DNA of 64,000 bases. Source: Natrinema hispanicum. GTDB lineage: Archaea; Halobacteriota; Halobacteria; Halobacteriales; Natrialbaceae. Shown piece by piece: positions 34,928 to 43,886 of this stretch. The notes beneath the pieces are model-generated. The model did no database searches and had not been told where the DNA came from. It saw only the letters and a list, made by a program, of their open reading frames with translations. The position numbers and the translations under genes are program-made. The DNA is taken from the NCBI RefSeq assembly GCF_900111485.1, contig NZ_FOIC01000007.1, positions 1 through 64,000 of the forward strand. Direction: 5' to 3'. Every line of letters begins with the position of its first letter. Within the stretch, counting starts at the first letter, position 1.

Positions 34928-36049
34928 TTACTCACCTGTGAACGCGCGTCCACGGGCAACGAGCCGAAAGGTCTGTCCTGCGGTAATCGTCCAGATGAGC
35001 AGTAGCAGCGCCGTCACCCCGATCAGAATGTGGCCGAAGACGGCGACACCGAGGAAGGTCGCGAGCACGTCGGCCGAAACGGCGAACGCACCGATCGGGA
35101 AGGTGTAGGCCCACCATGTAAAAAAGAACGGGTGGGTTCGACGCGTGACGTAGTAGGCGACGAGTGCGCCAGTCAGGACGAACCACCAGGCCGAAAAGCC
35201 CCACAGCAACAGCGCCAGTAGCTTCAGGAGGGGCACCAGCGGTGCGACCGCGATGTCGAAGCCGACGCCAGCCTGTAACGCGTGAGTCAGTCGTGCGAGA
35301 TCGATGACGAGGACGGACGTCGGCGCAAGCCCGATGGCGAACGTCGGGGCAAGTTTCTCGTGGGGCAGCGTCTCGTAGGCGTACCGGTAGAGGACGATCG
35401 AGCCGAAAAACAGGAACAAGAAAGTTCCCACGCCGAGGGCGACCACTGAGACGGTGAAGATCGTCTGCCCGGTGAGCGTGCCAGCGTAGTACTCACTGGC
35501 AAGCAGGAATCCGAGCAGCGGAATCACGAGGTGGGACACCGGCGGGATGTACCACGCGAAGACGCCGTCGTCGGGACCGATCCGGTCGTTGGTGAACATG
35601 AGCGTGACCAGCAGGAAGCCAAAGCCGAAGATGCCGACGCTCCCAGCGGCGAACAGGACCGTCAGGAGTGGTCGCAGCGTTGCCGCTGGCAAAACGTCGC
35701 CCATCGTCTGAGCGAGACCGACGCCAAGCACGATCAACGTGATCGGCATCGTCGGGAAGAACTGACTCCGGATCGGGTGGGTCAAGTCGGCCCACACCCG
35801 GTCGGGATAGAGGACAAGCCGCAAGCACCACGGGATCAGGTACGTGACCGTCGCGACCACCGTCAGGCCGACGAACGCCACAGCGAGCGTCGCGACGGGG
35901 GCGAGATCGGCCCGTGTGGCGACCAGCGCGAGTGCGATACCGAGCACGCCCGTCCCCATCGTCGATCCGAACCACTGTGGTCCGAAGAACTCGATCGTGG
36001 TCGCGATCCGTGACCACGTGTCGTCTGTGGTTCGTTCTACATTACTCAT
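34928..36049 (-). CDS. TDT/SLAC1-family (TehA-like) anion or dicarboxylate transporter
   Basis: 373 aa, about ten membrane segments. Opens with FFGPQWFGSTMGTGVLGIAL, the SLAC1/TehA pattern, and has PLLGFLLASEYYAGTLTGQT. Homologues are malate exporters, sulfite exporters (Ssu1) and anion channels (SLAC1). Sequence does not decide the substrate. Convergent with the ABC permease; 90 bp between stops. Confidence 0.85.
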   Translation of the reverse strand: MSNVERTTDDTWSRIATTIEFFGPQWFGSTMGTGVLGIALALVATRADLAPVATLAVAFVGLTVVATVTYLIPWCLRLVLYPDRVWADLTHPIRSQFFPTMPITLIVLGVGLAQTMGDVLPAATLRPLLTVLFAAGSVGIFGFGFLLVTLMFTNDRIGPDDGVFAWYIPPVSHLVIPLLGFLLASEYYAGTLTGQTIFTVSVVALGVGTFLFLFFGSIVLYRYAYETLPHEKLAPTFAIGLAPTSVLVIDLARLTHALQAGVGFDIAVAPLVPLLKLLALLLWGFSAWWFVLTGALVAYYVTRRTHPFFFTWWAYTFPIGAFAVSADVLATFLGVAVFGHILIGVTALLLLIWTITAGQTFRLVARGRAFTGE

Positions 36050-36201
36050 ACACAGCTAATATAGTAGCAGGTGGGCACAACTGCATTTGAAGGTGTCGAC
36101 TACGCTCTGTGACGACTTCCAAATCCAGTCTGTTCTCCTCCCGATCCAGTGATATATTCTACTTTTTACCTCGACAGCCGATTCACAACGGATTTGGTTG
36201 T

Positions 36202-36558
36202 ATGGTGAACACTGCACAATACAACGGTGAGCGACGTTTCCCTGACGATCACCTCGAGTCTATCGAGTCCACCCTGTCTGTCGAAGCTGACATCGACGAT
36301 CCCGACGAACTAGTCGCTCGCGGCGAAGAACTCTGTCACGTTCACGCAGCGCTTCGCGAGGGGCTGCACGCCGACGTTACCGTCGAAACTGACGCGTTCT
36401 GGCTGCCTTCGTCGACTTCGATTCTTCGAGCGAAGTGTCACGCGGGTCCGACTGCCGGCTCTCAAAAGCCGTCGAGTCGTGTTTGCCCGCCGTCGCTGTC
36501 GTCGACGTCCGCGAGCTCTGCTGCTCGCTGGAGTGCGTTCTCGAACGTCTCCGCCTGA
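36202..36558 (+). CDS. Hypothetical protein, possibly shortened or degraded at its C-terminus
   Basis: ATG 36202 gives MVNTAQYNGERRFPDDHLES and a clearly acidic first 65 residues (LSVEADIDDPDELVARGEEL), typical haloarchaeal coding sequence. From about residue 66 the frame turns Ser/Arg/Pro-rich and runs 97 bp antisense into the uracil-DNA glycosylase gene. The useful coding part probably stops near 36400-36460. A TATA-like region GATATATTC lies around 36152-36160. No family recognised; could be a truncated remnant. Confidence 0.4.
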   Translation: MVNTAQYNGERRFPDDHLESIESTLSVEADIDDPDELVARGEELCHVHAALREGLHADVTVETDAFWLPSSTSILRAKCHAGPTAGSQKPSSRVCPPSLSSTSASSAARWSAFSNVSA

Positions 36559-37058
36559 CTGCGATCGTACAGCGTCGCCGCCGGGTGGACACAGATCAGC
36601 AATCGTCGCGGCGTCCCGTTGATCCGGACCTCTTCGAGCGAGCCCGCTTCTTTGGTGACCGCGACCGACCGATCGAGGAGGTGTTCGCTCGGGACTTTCC
36701 CCAGCGTGACGATCACCTCGGGATCGAGGAGGTCGATCTCGTGCTCGAGGTAGTCCCGGCAGTGCTCGAGTTCCTCAGTCGTTGGATCACGGTTTTCGGG
36801 CGGGCGACAGCGCACGCAGTTAGTGATCCGAACGTCAGCGCGTGCGAGACCGACGGTTCGGAGGCCGTCGTCGAGGACCGAGCCGCTGCGGCCGACGAAC
36901 GGTTCGCCCTGTTCGTCTTCGTTGGCCCCAGGTCCCTCGCCGACGAACAGCAGGTCGGCGTCCTCGGGGCCGACACCGTTGACGATCTGGCTCCGCGAGT
37001 CGACCAACGCCGGACAGCGCGTACACTCTGTGACACGGAGATCTTCCATCTTTCCCAT
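36462..37058 (-). CDS. Uracil-DNA glycosylase, family 4 (Fe-S type)
   Basis: 198 aa. Fe-S cysteines fit Cys12, Cys15, Cys84 and Cys100 (ECTRC, NCVRC, EHC). Motif A is VGEGPGANEDEQGEPFVGRSG, with the Glu/Asp typical of family 4, and motif B is CVHPAATLY. The enzyme removes uracil from DNA. The C-terminus GQTRLDGF fits a PCNA-interaction (PIP) box Qxx(L)xxF, which would tie repair to the replication clamp. The start could also be MEDL at 37049. Nearest same-strand genes are DUF99 and DUF5786 upstream. Confidence 0.93.
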   Translation of the reverse strand: MGKMEDLRVTECTRCPALVDSRSQIVNGVGPEDADLLFVGEGPGANEDEQGEPFVGRSGSVLDDGLRTVGLARADVRITNCVRCRPPENRDPTTEELEHCRDYLEHEIDLLDPEVIVTLGKVPSEHLLDRSVAVTKEAGSLEEVRINGTPRRLLICVHPAATLYDRSQAETFENALQRAAELADVDDSDGGQTRLDGF

Positions 37059-37109
37059 ACTGGTGGCTCACGCGGTCACCTTCTACCTCTTTCGGGACGT
37101 ACGTGCCGG

Positions 37110-37685
37110 TCACTCCGAGTGGTCAACCGAACGAGCGTACGAATCGGCCGCGCGAGCTGCCAGCCGGGCGACGCGAATCGGCTCCGGACGGCCACCTGCG
37201 GGCGTAAACGCCCGAACGATCTCGTCCGTCTCGCTGGGCTCGAGGCCGATGGCCCTGACGTAGACGGTGTCGCCGTCGAGCGATAGTTCGCGTCGCTCGG
37301 GCAGTGCCCGGTAGGTCTCGAGGCGTGCCTCGAGTTCGGGACCCGAAAACGCGTCACGAAGCCCAGCCGCGAGTCCGTCGCTCGCCTCGAAGGTGACGGC
37401 GATTACCGGTCGCTCGGCTGCCTCGTGAATCCGTGACAGGTCGAGAATATTGTACCATGCGGGGGCGACAGCGCCGAGCATGACGTACCGGGCGTCCGGT
37501 CGCTCGAGGTCGTCGAACAATCCGAGAACGGCAGCAGTCGCGTCGGTGCCACCGACATGACAGGAACTGTACGCGAGTCCGTCACAGACGCGGTCGGCGC
37601 GAACGACGGCACCAGCGAGCGTGCTTCGACCTCGATCACCGCGGTACGATTCGGCGATGCCCAGCGCCCGCACCCCGGACTTCAT
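37110..37685 (-). CDS. DUF99 (UPF0215) family protein, endonuclease-V-like fold
   Basis: 191 aa. Opens MKSGVRALGIAESY with the DUF99 'ALGIDES'-like start, then STLAGAVVRADRVCDGLAYS, GGTDATAAVLGLFDDL, and VMLGAVAPAWYNILDLSRIH. The family is archaeal and structurally related to endonuclease V by published comparisons; its activity is undetermined. The start ATG (37683-37685) overlaps the stop of the DUF5786 gene upstream (TGATG), so they form one operon. Confidence 0.88.
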   Translation of the reverse strand: MKSGVRALGIAESYRGDRGRSTLAGAVVRADRVCDGLAYSSCHVGGTDATAAVLGLFDDLERPDARYVMLGAVAPAWYNILDLSRIHEAAERPVIAVTFEASDGLAAGLRDAFSGPELEARLETYRALPERRELSLDGDTVYVRAIGLEPSETDEIVRAFTPAGGRPEPIRVARLAARAADSYARSVDHSE

Positions 37686-37864
37686 CAGGTCTCGTCTTCG
37701 TCTTTGATCTCCTTGAGCCGGTCGAGGAGTTCGTCGCTCGATGCGCCGTTTTCGAACTCGATGGTTCCGTCGTGGCTGTTCGATCCCGACTTGACTGCGT
37801 CATCGTCGTCAAAATCAGCGTCTACCTCCTGCTGCTCGGATTCGTCGTAGCTCCCGAATCCCAT
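37685..37864 (-). CDS. DUF5786 small acidic protein (59 aa)
   Basis: Starts MGFGSYDESEQQEVDADFDD in the haloarchaeal DUF5786 pattern and ends ELLDRLKEIKDEDET. Highly acidic, no cysteines, probably an unfolded tail plus a short C-terminal helix. The TGA overlaps the next gene's ATG by one base. Function unknown. Confidence 0.85.
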   Translation of the reverse strand: MGFGSYDESEQQEVDADFDDDDAVKSGSNSHDGTIEFENGASSDELLDRLKEIKDEDET

Positions 37865-38053
37865 ACAGTGTCCACTATGGGGTTCGGGTTGAAAAATTCA
37901 GTGGTCACTGGTTTATTAGGGGTCCCCAAGTCGCCGGGACGTTCCGGAGGTGGCCCAACACGACCGGTTCGAGCATTGAATATAACTATCTCGTCATATA
38001 GTGGACCGGTCGGAGAACTGTCGGACGGTCCAGAGCAGTCATCGATGATACCG

Positions 38054-38058
38054 TTTTT
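38054..38058 (+). promoter_or_regulatory. TATA-like T-run before the MBL protein
   Basis: TTTTT at 38054-38058 (in CCGTTTTTGCC) is 28 nt before the ATG at 38084, so the long upstream frame is not translated. Confidence 0.45.
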
Positions 38059-38083
38059 GCCCCCGGCCGTCAACGGCTCCTGT

Positions 38084-38752
38084 ATGGAAGTTCACCACGT
38101 CACCGAGGACGCGGAGACGTTCACCAGTAACGTCTATCTGGCTGTCGACGACCGGCCTACACTGATCGATGCCGGTGCGATGGAGGGCATCGTCGACGAG
38201 ATTCGGCAACACACCGACGGGCTTGAGGCCGTCGTCATGACTCATCAACACGGCGACCACGTCGCCCAGCTCGAGGCCGTCGTGGAGGCGTTCGACCCCG
38301 AGGTGTACGCCTACGCCGACCATCCGATGCGTACCCACGCGATCGACGACGGCGACACGGTCGTGATCGGTGACGAGGAGTTCGAGGTCGTCTACACGCC
38401 GGGCCACGCCGACGACCACGTGTCGCTCGTCTCCGAGTCGTCGCTGTTCTCCGGCGACGTGGTCGTCCACGACGACGGCGCGTTCGACTACGGCAGCTTC
38501 GGCCGCACCGACATGGCCGGCCAATCCCGCGAGCGACTCATCGAGAGCATCCGGGACCTCCTCGAGCGCATGCCAGACGGGGGTCGCGCGAGCGACGCGA
38601 GTGCGGCCTCGGGAGACGAGCGAAGCGAGTCTGCCGGCGTCGAGCACATGTACGCGGGCCACGGCGGCGTCTTCCACGGCGATGTGCGCGATGTGGTCGA
38701 GACGGCGCTCGAGCGAGCGGAGAAGCGAGAGCCGAAGTACCCCGACGAGTAG
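38084..38752 (+). CDS. Metallo-beta-lactamase fold hydrolase with a low-complexity insert
   Basis: 222 aa. MEVHHVTEDAETFTSNVYLA, zinc-binding THQHGDHV, YTPGHADDHVSL, and LFSGDVVVHD make an MBL-fold protein like glyoxalase II-type hydrolases. The last third is broken by an insert of about 20 residues, GGRASDASAASGDERSESAG, whose DNA is rich in the GAGCGAAGCGAG type of sequence, before the final metal His in YAGHGGVFHG. Substrate unknown. Confidence 0.85.
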   Translation: MEVHHVTEDAETFTSNVYLAVDDRPTLIDAGAMEGIVDEIRQHTDGLEAVVMTHQHGDHVAQLEAVVEAFDPEVYAYADHPMRTHAIDDGDTVVIGDEEFEVVYTPGHADDHVSLVSESSLFSGDVVVHDDGAFDYGSFGRTDMAGQSRERLIESIRDLLERMPDGGRASDASAASGDERSESAGVEHMYAGHGGVFHGDVRDVVETALERAEKREPKYPDE

Positions 38753-38827
38753 CTCCGCGAGCGCTGCGCGTACCGGGTGCTGTAGCTCTGGTCGAGTGGG
38801 ACTGGTGTGAGAAAACTGCTCGCTCGA

Positions 38828-38977
38828 TTATGCCGCGCGCGCTTCCTTCGCCTTGGGGCGAAGCTTCTTGTAGCCGCACTTGCGGCAGCGCTTGGCGTCT
38901 TTGGAGTTGCGAGCGTTACAGCGCATGCAGATCTGCTTCTCGAGCATCCGTTTCTCGGCGGCGTCGAAACTGGCCAT
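38828..38977 (-). CDS. rpl40e: 50S ribosomal protein L40e
   Basis: 49 aa starting [20 protein letters not shown]. Two zinc-binding CxxC pairs ([13 protein letters not shown]) and a basic C-terminus [11 protein letters not shown] match archaeal L40e. It belongs to the large ribosomal subunit. A TATA-like ATTAAATG (reverse, 38999-39006) stands 26 nt before the ATG. Length is normal. Confidence 0.97.
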   Translation of the reverse strand: MASFDAAEKRMLEKQICMRCNARNSKDAKRCRKCGYKKLRPKAKEARAA

Positions 38978-39095
38978 ACCCGCCCTTTGCCCGTGGTGCA
39001 TTTAATCGCTGTGATCCGAACGGGGCGTTTGCGTCTCGAGCGACTGGTTCAGGAACCAACAGTTAGGTGAAGGTAACACGAAGTGGCCGATACTG

Positions 39096-39998
39096 ATGAC
39101 CGACCCGATCAGGTGGACGCTTGATCCACGTGAAAGCTGGCTTGCGCGGCTCGCGACGTACGCGCCGTACGGGCTCTTTGGCGGAGCCGGCCTTCTGGCC
39201 CTAATTGGCGCTCTGGCGGTCATCGTCTTCGGGACGGTCGACGCATCGGTACTAGCGGTGCTCGTGGTCCTCGCACTTGTCGGCGGGCCACTGTCGCTGC
39301 TATATCTGTGGCTCCTCGTGAACTACGGGTCGAACGGGTCGAAGTGGCTCGCACAGCACACGAGGGCCCACGTCACGAAACGCGGTGTCGTCCTCTCGGC
39401 GGTCGTTGGCGGGCTCCTTATCGTGACCGCGATCGCTATCGCAGCCGAGTTGTTGGCCGTCTTCGCCGCCGCTGTGCTGGTCTCGGTCATGTTCGGCAGT
39501 CTACTCACGACGCCGGTCGCACTCGAGCCACGGGAACGACGACTGACCCTCGGCGACGACGATGGGTTCGGTAGCCCGACCGTGGTGGGCCTCGAGAACG
39601 TCACCAGCATGTGGTGGTTTCCGCTGGGGCCACTGTCGCACTGGCGGCTCGTCGTGCTCCGGCGAGTACGGGGGAACCCGGTGGTCGTTCCGGTTTCGGA
39701 TCGACACCTCGAGACGGTCGAGTGCACGCTCGAGGCAGGCCTCGCCGCGACCCCAACCGCAGAGCCGAAGACGGCTGGAACGACGCGCCCGATGCGAATC
39801 GTGCTGGCCGCGATCGGGATCGGGTTCCTCATGACTGCAGTCGGGTTCACTGTGCTGATCGAACAGACGGGAATGACTGCTGGTGGGCGAGTGGTCGTTC
39901 CCATCGGGCTCCTCGTTATGTTCGCCACAGTCGTGCTCGGCTACGCTGGATACGAGTCGTGGCTCGCGCGCCGTTCAGAACCGTCGTCGGACGGGTGA
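39096..39998 (+). CDS. Membrane protein of unknown function (300 aa)
   Basis: Two pairs of membrane segments (about 22-75 and 98-140) frame a cytosolic middle (ALEPRERRLTLGDDDGFGSP), and two more segments lie at the C-terminus (about 232-290). The middle reads like a PH-type membrane-associated module, VVGLENVTSMWWFPLGPLSH, but I cannot assign a family. Stands alone between L40e (divergent) and tsr3 (convergent). Confidence 0.65.
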   Translation: MTDPIRWTLDPRESWLARLATYAPYGLFGGAGLLALIGALAVIVFGTVDASVLAVLVVLALVGGPLSLLYLWLLVNYGSNGSKWLAQHTRAHVTKRGVVLSAVVGGLLIVTAIAIAAELLAVFAAAVLVSVMFGSLLTTPVALEPRERRLTLGDDDGFGSPTVVGLENVTSMWWFPLGPLSHWRLVVLRRVRGNPVVVPVSDRHLETVECTLEAGLAATPTAEPKTAGTTRPMRIVLAAIGIGFLMTAVGFTVLIEQTGMTAGGRVVVPIGLLVMFATVVLGYAGYESWLARRSEPSSDG

Positions 39999-40038
39999 CG
40001 ATGACCGTGGCTGGCGGTTCTAGTGGCTGCCCGCTCCG

Positions 40039-40542
40039 TCACTCCTCGTCGGCCAAATAATCGTCTTGGACCGCGACGACTTCGCTCGAGTCCGCACACT
40101 CGCTGTACCGACGTAGCGGTTCCTCGTTGAGCGTCAGGAAGGTCTCACCCCAGCGAAACGGCTCGAGGATGTCCTCGGCTAACTCCCAGTCACCGAGGAT
40201 ACAGGCCGCGCCGGCGAGTGCTTCGACGGTCGTCAACTGGAACGGGCGACCGTAGTTGATCGGATTCGCGGCGACGAGAAAGGGGAGTGCCCGATGAATC
40301 CCGCGCATCTTGAACGAGGCCGCCTCAGCGGACTCCCACGAGCAGTCGAGGGCGACCAGCGTCCCCAGCCCGTCGTCGGCGTCGGCCGGCGAGAGCGCCT
40401 GCTCGGCGTGGGGATTGAGCACGATCCCGTAGGGTACCTGCCCCATCGACCGATAGAGGGTCGCCTTGTCGAACTTCTCGAGGCGACGCGCGGTGCACTT
40501 ATCGGGGTCGTCGTCGCCCTCGTAATAGACGTGACACTCCAC
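40039..40542 (-). CDS. tsr3: Tsr3 / DUF367 18S/16S rRNA aminocarboxypropyltransferase
   Basis: 167 aa from GTG 40542 ([21 protein letters not shown]). [33 protein letters not shown] and [17 protein letters not shown] follow the Tsr3 family closely. The enzyme transfers the acp group from SAM to a hypermodified small-subunit rRNA base late in ribosome assembly. The GTG start is supported by a TATA-like GCTTTTCT on the reverse strand (about 40565-40572), 27 nt away; longer upstream frame is unlike the family. Confidence 0.92.
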   Translation of the reverse strand: MECHVYYEGDDDPDKCTARRLEKFDKATLYRSMGQVPYGIVLNPHAEQALSPADADDGLGTLVALDCSWESAEAASFKMRGIHRALPFLVAANPINYGRPFQLTTVEALAGAACILGDWELAEDILEPFRWGETFLTLNEEPLRRYSECADSSEVVAVQDDYLADEE

Positions 40543-40628
40543 GCAAGGGGATAGGGCAGGCCGCGAGAAAAGCACACGGTTCGGGACCGGAGTCGTACGC
40601 TTTTGTCGATGGCGACGAATGCGGTGAT

Positions 40629-40976
40629 ATGGATCCGGAGTCGGACGTGACGGACGACGGTCGTGCGCTCGTCCGTCGGTATTACGACGCGCTCGACGAG
40701 CACGACTACGGCGCGCTCGAGGACCTTCTCTCGCCGGCGTTCTCACAGCGCCGTCCCGACCGCACGTTCGAGGACCGCGAGACGTTCGTCGCGTTCATGC
40801 GCGAGAAGCGACCGAATCCCGACACCAGCCACGACCTCGCGTCGGTGATCGTCGGGGACGACCGCGTCGCGGTGCGCGGCCGCGTGACCGACGACGGGAC
40901 GACGCTGTTCGAGTTCGCGGACTTCTTCGAACTCGAGGATGGACAGATCGGCCGACTCGAGACCTACTCGCGGTAA
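40629..40976 (+). CDS. NTF2-like/SnoaL-like protein
   Basis: 115 aa. Single NTF2-like domain: [20 protein letters not shown] (about 12-31), [40 protein letters not shown]. Such small domains bind small ligands or act as enzymes; no catalytic residue can be assigned. CTTTTGT at 40600-40606 stands 26 nt before the ATG. Its stop directly abuts the stop of the convergent gene. Confidence 0.85.
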   Translation: MDPESDVTDDGRALVRRYYDALDEHDYGALEDLLSPAFSQRRPDRTFEDRETFVAFMREKRPNPDTSHDLASVIVGDDRVAVRGRVTDDGTTLFEFADFFELEDGQIGRLETYSR

Positions 40977-42119
40977 TTAGGCCGAACAGTTGTTTGGCCC
41001 AAGCTCGAGTTCGACCCGGTCTTCCGGCGGAATCGCAGTGACACCGCGGTTGAACTCGATGATCTCCTCGTAGTTCGAGGGCTTCTCGCCGGCGTCAGCC
41101 ATGCGATCGACGAACGCGTCTTTTTCGAGTCCGAGCAGGTCGATGCCCGTCCGCGCGTCGCGGATCGTCGTCCGGATCGGCTCGCCAGGTGCGCCGTGTT
41201 CGAACTCGCCGTCCGCGGTGACCGTCACGTGTCCTGGGAGGACGACGAGACTCTCGGGTTCGGACAGAATCGTCTGATGAAGCGTCTTGTAGAGCATTCT
41301 GGCTCCCCGTTCTCCCTCGTCGTCGCTGAACTCGAGTTCTGTCCGGCCCGTCGAGTCGACGTGGAGCGTATCGGCGGTCAGCAACGCGCGGTCGTCGACC
41401 AGCAGGGAGATCATCTCACTCGTGTGGCCCGGTGTGTGGAGGGCTTTGAACTCGCGCTCGCCGACGGAGAGGACGTCGTTGTGCTCGAGTGGGGTGTACT
41501 CACGTTCGACATCGCGCTTGCTGGCGTGCTCGCCGAGGTAATAGGGCACCTCGAGGTCGTCGGCCAACTGGTGACCGCCGGAGATGTGGTCGGCGTGGAC
41601 GTGCGTGTCGATCACGCCCGTAATCGTGAGATTTGCTTCCTCGGCGGCGGCTTCGTACTCATCGGTGTCTGCGGTCGGATCAACGACGACGGCCTCGCCC
41701 GTCTCCGTACAGCCGACGAGATAGCCCAGACAGCCCTTCGCGCGCCGCTGAAGTTGGACGATCGTCAGTCCCTCACCGGCGTCGATATCGACGCGGCCAT
41801 AGACGCCGCTCCAGCCCTTCATACCGCTATCGACGGCCATGACGTCGAACTCGTCGGTTGCTGACTCCAGCCGTGTCGCTAGATTGCTTGAGGAGATTCC
41901 CTTCGCACAGATAGCGATCACACGATCGGCGTCGCCGACGACGTCTTGCAGGTCCTCGAGTTTGCCGTCGAGTTCTTCCTCGGGACCGAACGGAAAGTTG
42001 ACTGCACCAGAGACGTGCCACGACTCGTAGCTGTCTTCTGGACGGGTATCGACAAGGGCGAAGTCGGCGTCCTCGTCTTGCAACTCCGCGAGCCGGCCCG
42101 GCGAAATTGTGGTAACCAT
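40977..42119 (-). CDS. Rhodanese plus metallo-beta-lactamase fusion (persulfide-dioxygenase-like)
   Basis: 380 aa from MVTTISPGRLAELQD. The N-terminal rhodanese domain (about 1-105) has FALVDTRPEDSYESWHVSGA and the loop position AICAKGISSS, with Cys in the active site. The MBL domain (about 125-330) has THVHADHISGGHQLAD and TPGHTSEM. The order is rhodanese first, then MBL. Such proteins process persulfide or thiosulfate or act like ETHE1; sequence does not decide. Start chosen at 42119, with the earlier ATG giving an unlikely N-terminus. Confidence 0.88.
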   Translation of the reverse strand: MVTTISPGRLAELQDEDADFALVDTRPEDSYESWHVSGAVNFPFGPEEELDGKLEDLQDVVGDADRVIAICAKGISSSNLATRLESATDEFDVMAVDSGMKGWSGVYGRVDIDAGEGLTIVQLQRRAKGCLGYLVGCTETGEAVVVDPTADTDEYEAAAEEANLTITGVIDTHVHADHISGGHQLADDLEVPYYLGEHASKRDVEREYTPLEHNDVLSVGEREFKALHTPGHTSEMISLLVDDRALLTADTLHVDSTGRTELEFSDDEGERGARMLYKTLHQTILSEPESLVVLPGHVTVTADGEFEHGAPGEPIRTTIRDARTGIDLLGLEKDAFVDRMADAGEKPSNYEEIIEFNRGVTAIPPEDRVELELGPNNCSA

Positions 42120-42331
42120 ACACGATTGTATTGCCTCGAGTGACGTAAGCACCGAGTCGTCAATTGCCGGGGCCGACGTCACCACCGGACGACACCGGTC
42201 TCAGTGGCTTCACGGTCGAGTCACACGCCGGTTTGCGTGACTCTGAATGGTGGCTGATCGAACCTGCAGACTCACAGCCCGGCGGATCGTCGAGTGTAGT
42301 TATTTAACTGATACAAACGCAAAGGGCCAGT

Positions 42332-43861
42332 ATGGCTCTGTCAGATTTCGTTACCGCCGTCGTTGCTGTCCTCCGTCGTCGGCCGTCTGATCTCCTCCCG
42401 CTGTACCTCCTCGGCGCTGCGATCCCCGCGATCGTCCGTGTCGTGCCACTGCTCGCGCTCGGTGTTGCCTACCTGCAACTCTCGGCGACCGGTCGACTCG
42501 AGACGATCCGCGCCCGCCTGATCGACCTCGGGTCGCCACCGGACCCCAACGCGAGTCCAGAGGCGTTCGAGACGTGGGCCAGTGGGCTCGAGCCGCTCGT
42601 CGACCAGCTCGTGACGCTGCCGTTGCTCGCACTCATCGGCATCTCGGTTGTCGCGAGCGTGCTGATGTTCGCAGTACTGTCAGCCGTCGTCGCCGCAGGC
42701 CAGCTGTCGGCCTGCTACGGCCGGCTTCGTGGGCGTCGCGGACTCCGCATCGGGCTCGACGGTGCATCCCGTTTCTGGCGTCGGGTTCTCGGGCTGTTCC
42801 TCCTCGAGTTGCTGTGCTGGGCGATCGTCCTCGGTGCCGTCGGCGTCGGCACGGCGCTGTTCGCCGGCGGCGTCTCGCTCGCGGCCGGTTCGGGAGCCGT
42901 CGCAATCCCCATCGTCCTGCTGGGCGCGTTCGTCGCGTTCCTCGGCTTGCTCGTCGTTCGTGCCCTCTTTGCGTTTGCGCCGGTCGCGATCGTCGTCGAC
43001 GACGCAGGCGTGTTTGCCTCCCTCCGGAACGTCCTCGGATTCGTTCGCGCACAGCCGGTAAACGCGGCGTTCTACTACGTGCTCGCGATCGGCGTGCTCG
43101 TCGCGCTCTCGACGATCACGGGCCTGTTTTCGCTGGTCGATATCGCTACCATCGGCTCGCTGCTCTCTGCGCTGATTGCCATGCCGGTGCTGGATCTGTT
43201 GAAGACTGCCGTCTACTGTGGCTACCGGGATCGATTGCGACCCCCGGAGCCACCGACGCGATCGCTTCGCGACGGGATTCGGGCTGGGCTCCGTCGCGGC
43301 TGGCAGGAACTGATCGGGTTCGTCCGAACGCACCCAGGAACCCACCTGTTCGCCGCTGCCCTCGGCCTCCTCGGATTCTGGATGGGATGGGCTGCCGCCG
43401 GCCCCTTCGTTGGCACGTTCGAGGCCTCGATCGCGGCCCGTCTCGAGGGAGAGTTCCCGCCGACGATGGCGGCGAACCTGTTCGGCAACAACTGGCTGGT
43501 CGCACTCACGACAGCCTACGCCGGAGCTGCGTTCGCGATTCCGGCGATCGTGTCGTTGCTGTTCAATGGTGTCAGCCTCGGCATTTTCGCCCGGCTCGAG
43601 GTCGATCCGCTGGAACTCGCCGCATTCGTCCTCCCACACGGTGTCCTCGAGATTCCGGCAATCCTCGTCGCAGGCGCACTCGGCGTCTCCGTCGGTGGGA
43701 GCGTTTGGCGAACGTGGCGAGGACGCGCCGGTCGGGCGGCACTTGCGGAGACGCTCGAGCGAGCGTTCTGGGTCCTGATTGGAATCGGAATCCTGCTTGC
43801 GGTCGCGGCGCTTCTCGAGGGTTTTGTCAGCCCGTATTACTACCGGCCGTTTATCTCGTAG
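42332..43861 (+). CDS. Membrane protein: N-terminal multi-span domain fused to a SpoIIM-like C-terminal domain
   Basis: 509 aa. The first half (about 1-300) has six or so segments (VTLPLLALIGISVVASVLMF in part, LVVRALFAFAPVAIVVDDAG) and resembles DUF4013/DUF7847-like haloarchaeal membrane domains. The second half (about 325-500) is a SpoIIM-type domain with the conserved HGVLEIPAILVAGALG and FNGVSLGIFARLE. SpoIIM-like proteins in non-sporulating prokaryotes are usually linked to ABC systems of unknown role. A TATTTAAC box at 42301-42308 is 28 nt before the ATG. Confidence 0.8.
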   Translation: MALSDFVTAVVAVLRRRPSDLLPLYLLGAAIPAIVRVVPLLALGVAYLQLSATGRLETIRARLIDLGSPPDPNASPEAFETWASGLEPLVDQLVTLPLLALIGISVVASVLMFAVLSAVVAAGQLSACYGRLRGRRGLRIGLDGASRFWRRVLGLFLLELLCWAIVLGAVGVGTALFAGGVSLAAGSGAVAIPIVLLGAFVAFLGLLVVRALFAFAPVAIVVDDAGVFASLRNVLGFVRAQPVNAAFYYVLAIGVLVALSTITGLFSLVDIATIGSLLSALIAMPVLDLLKTAVYCGYRDRLRPPEPPTRSLRDGIRAGLRRGWQELIGFVRTHPGTHLFAAALGLLGFWMGWAAAGPFVGTFEASIAARLEGEFPPTMAANLFGNNWLVALTTAYAGAAFAIPAIVSLLFNGVSLGIFARLEVDPLELAAFVLPHGVLEIPAILVAGALGVSVGGSVWRTWRGRAGRAALAETLERAFWVLIGIGILLAVAALLEGFVSPYYYRPFIS

Positions 43862-43886
43862 CCCCAGACCGGTTTCGCCGGCGGTT

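Noticed and set aside
38003-38031. GGACCG/CGGTCC short inverted repeat before the MBL gene
   Set aside because: Six-bp stem with a 17-nt loop is within chance for this GC content and has no second copy.
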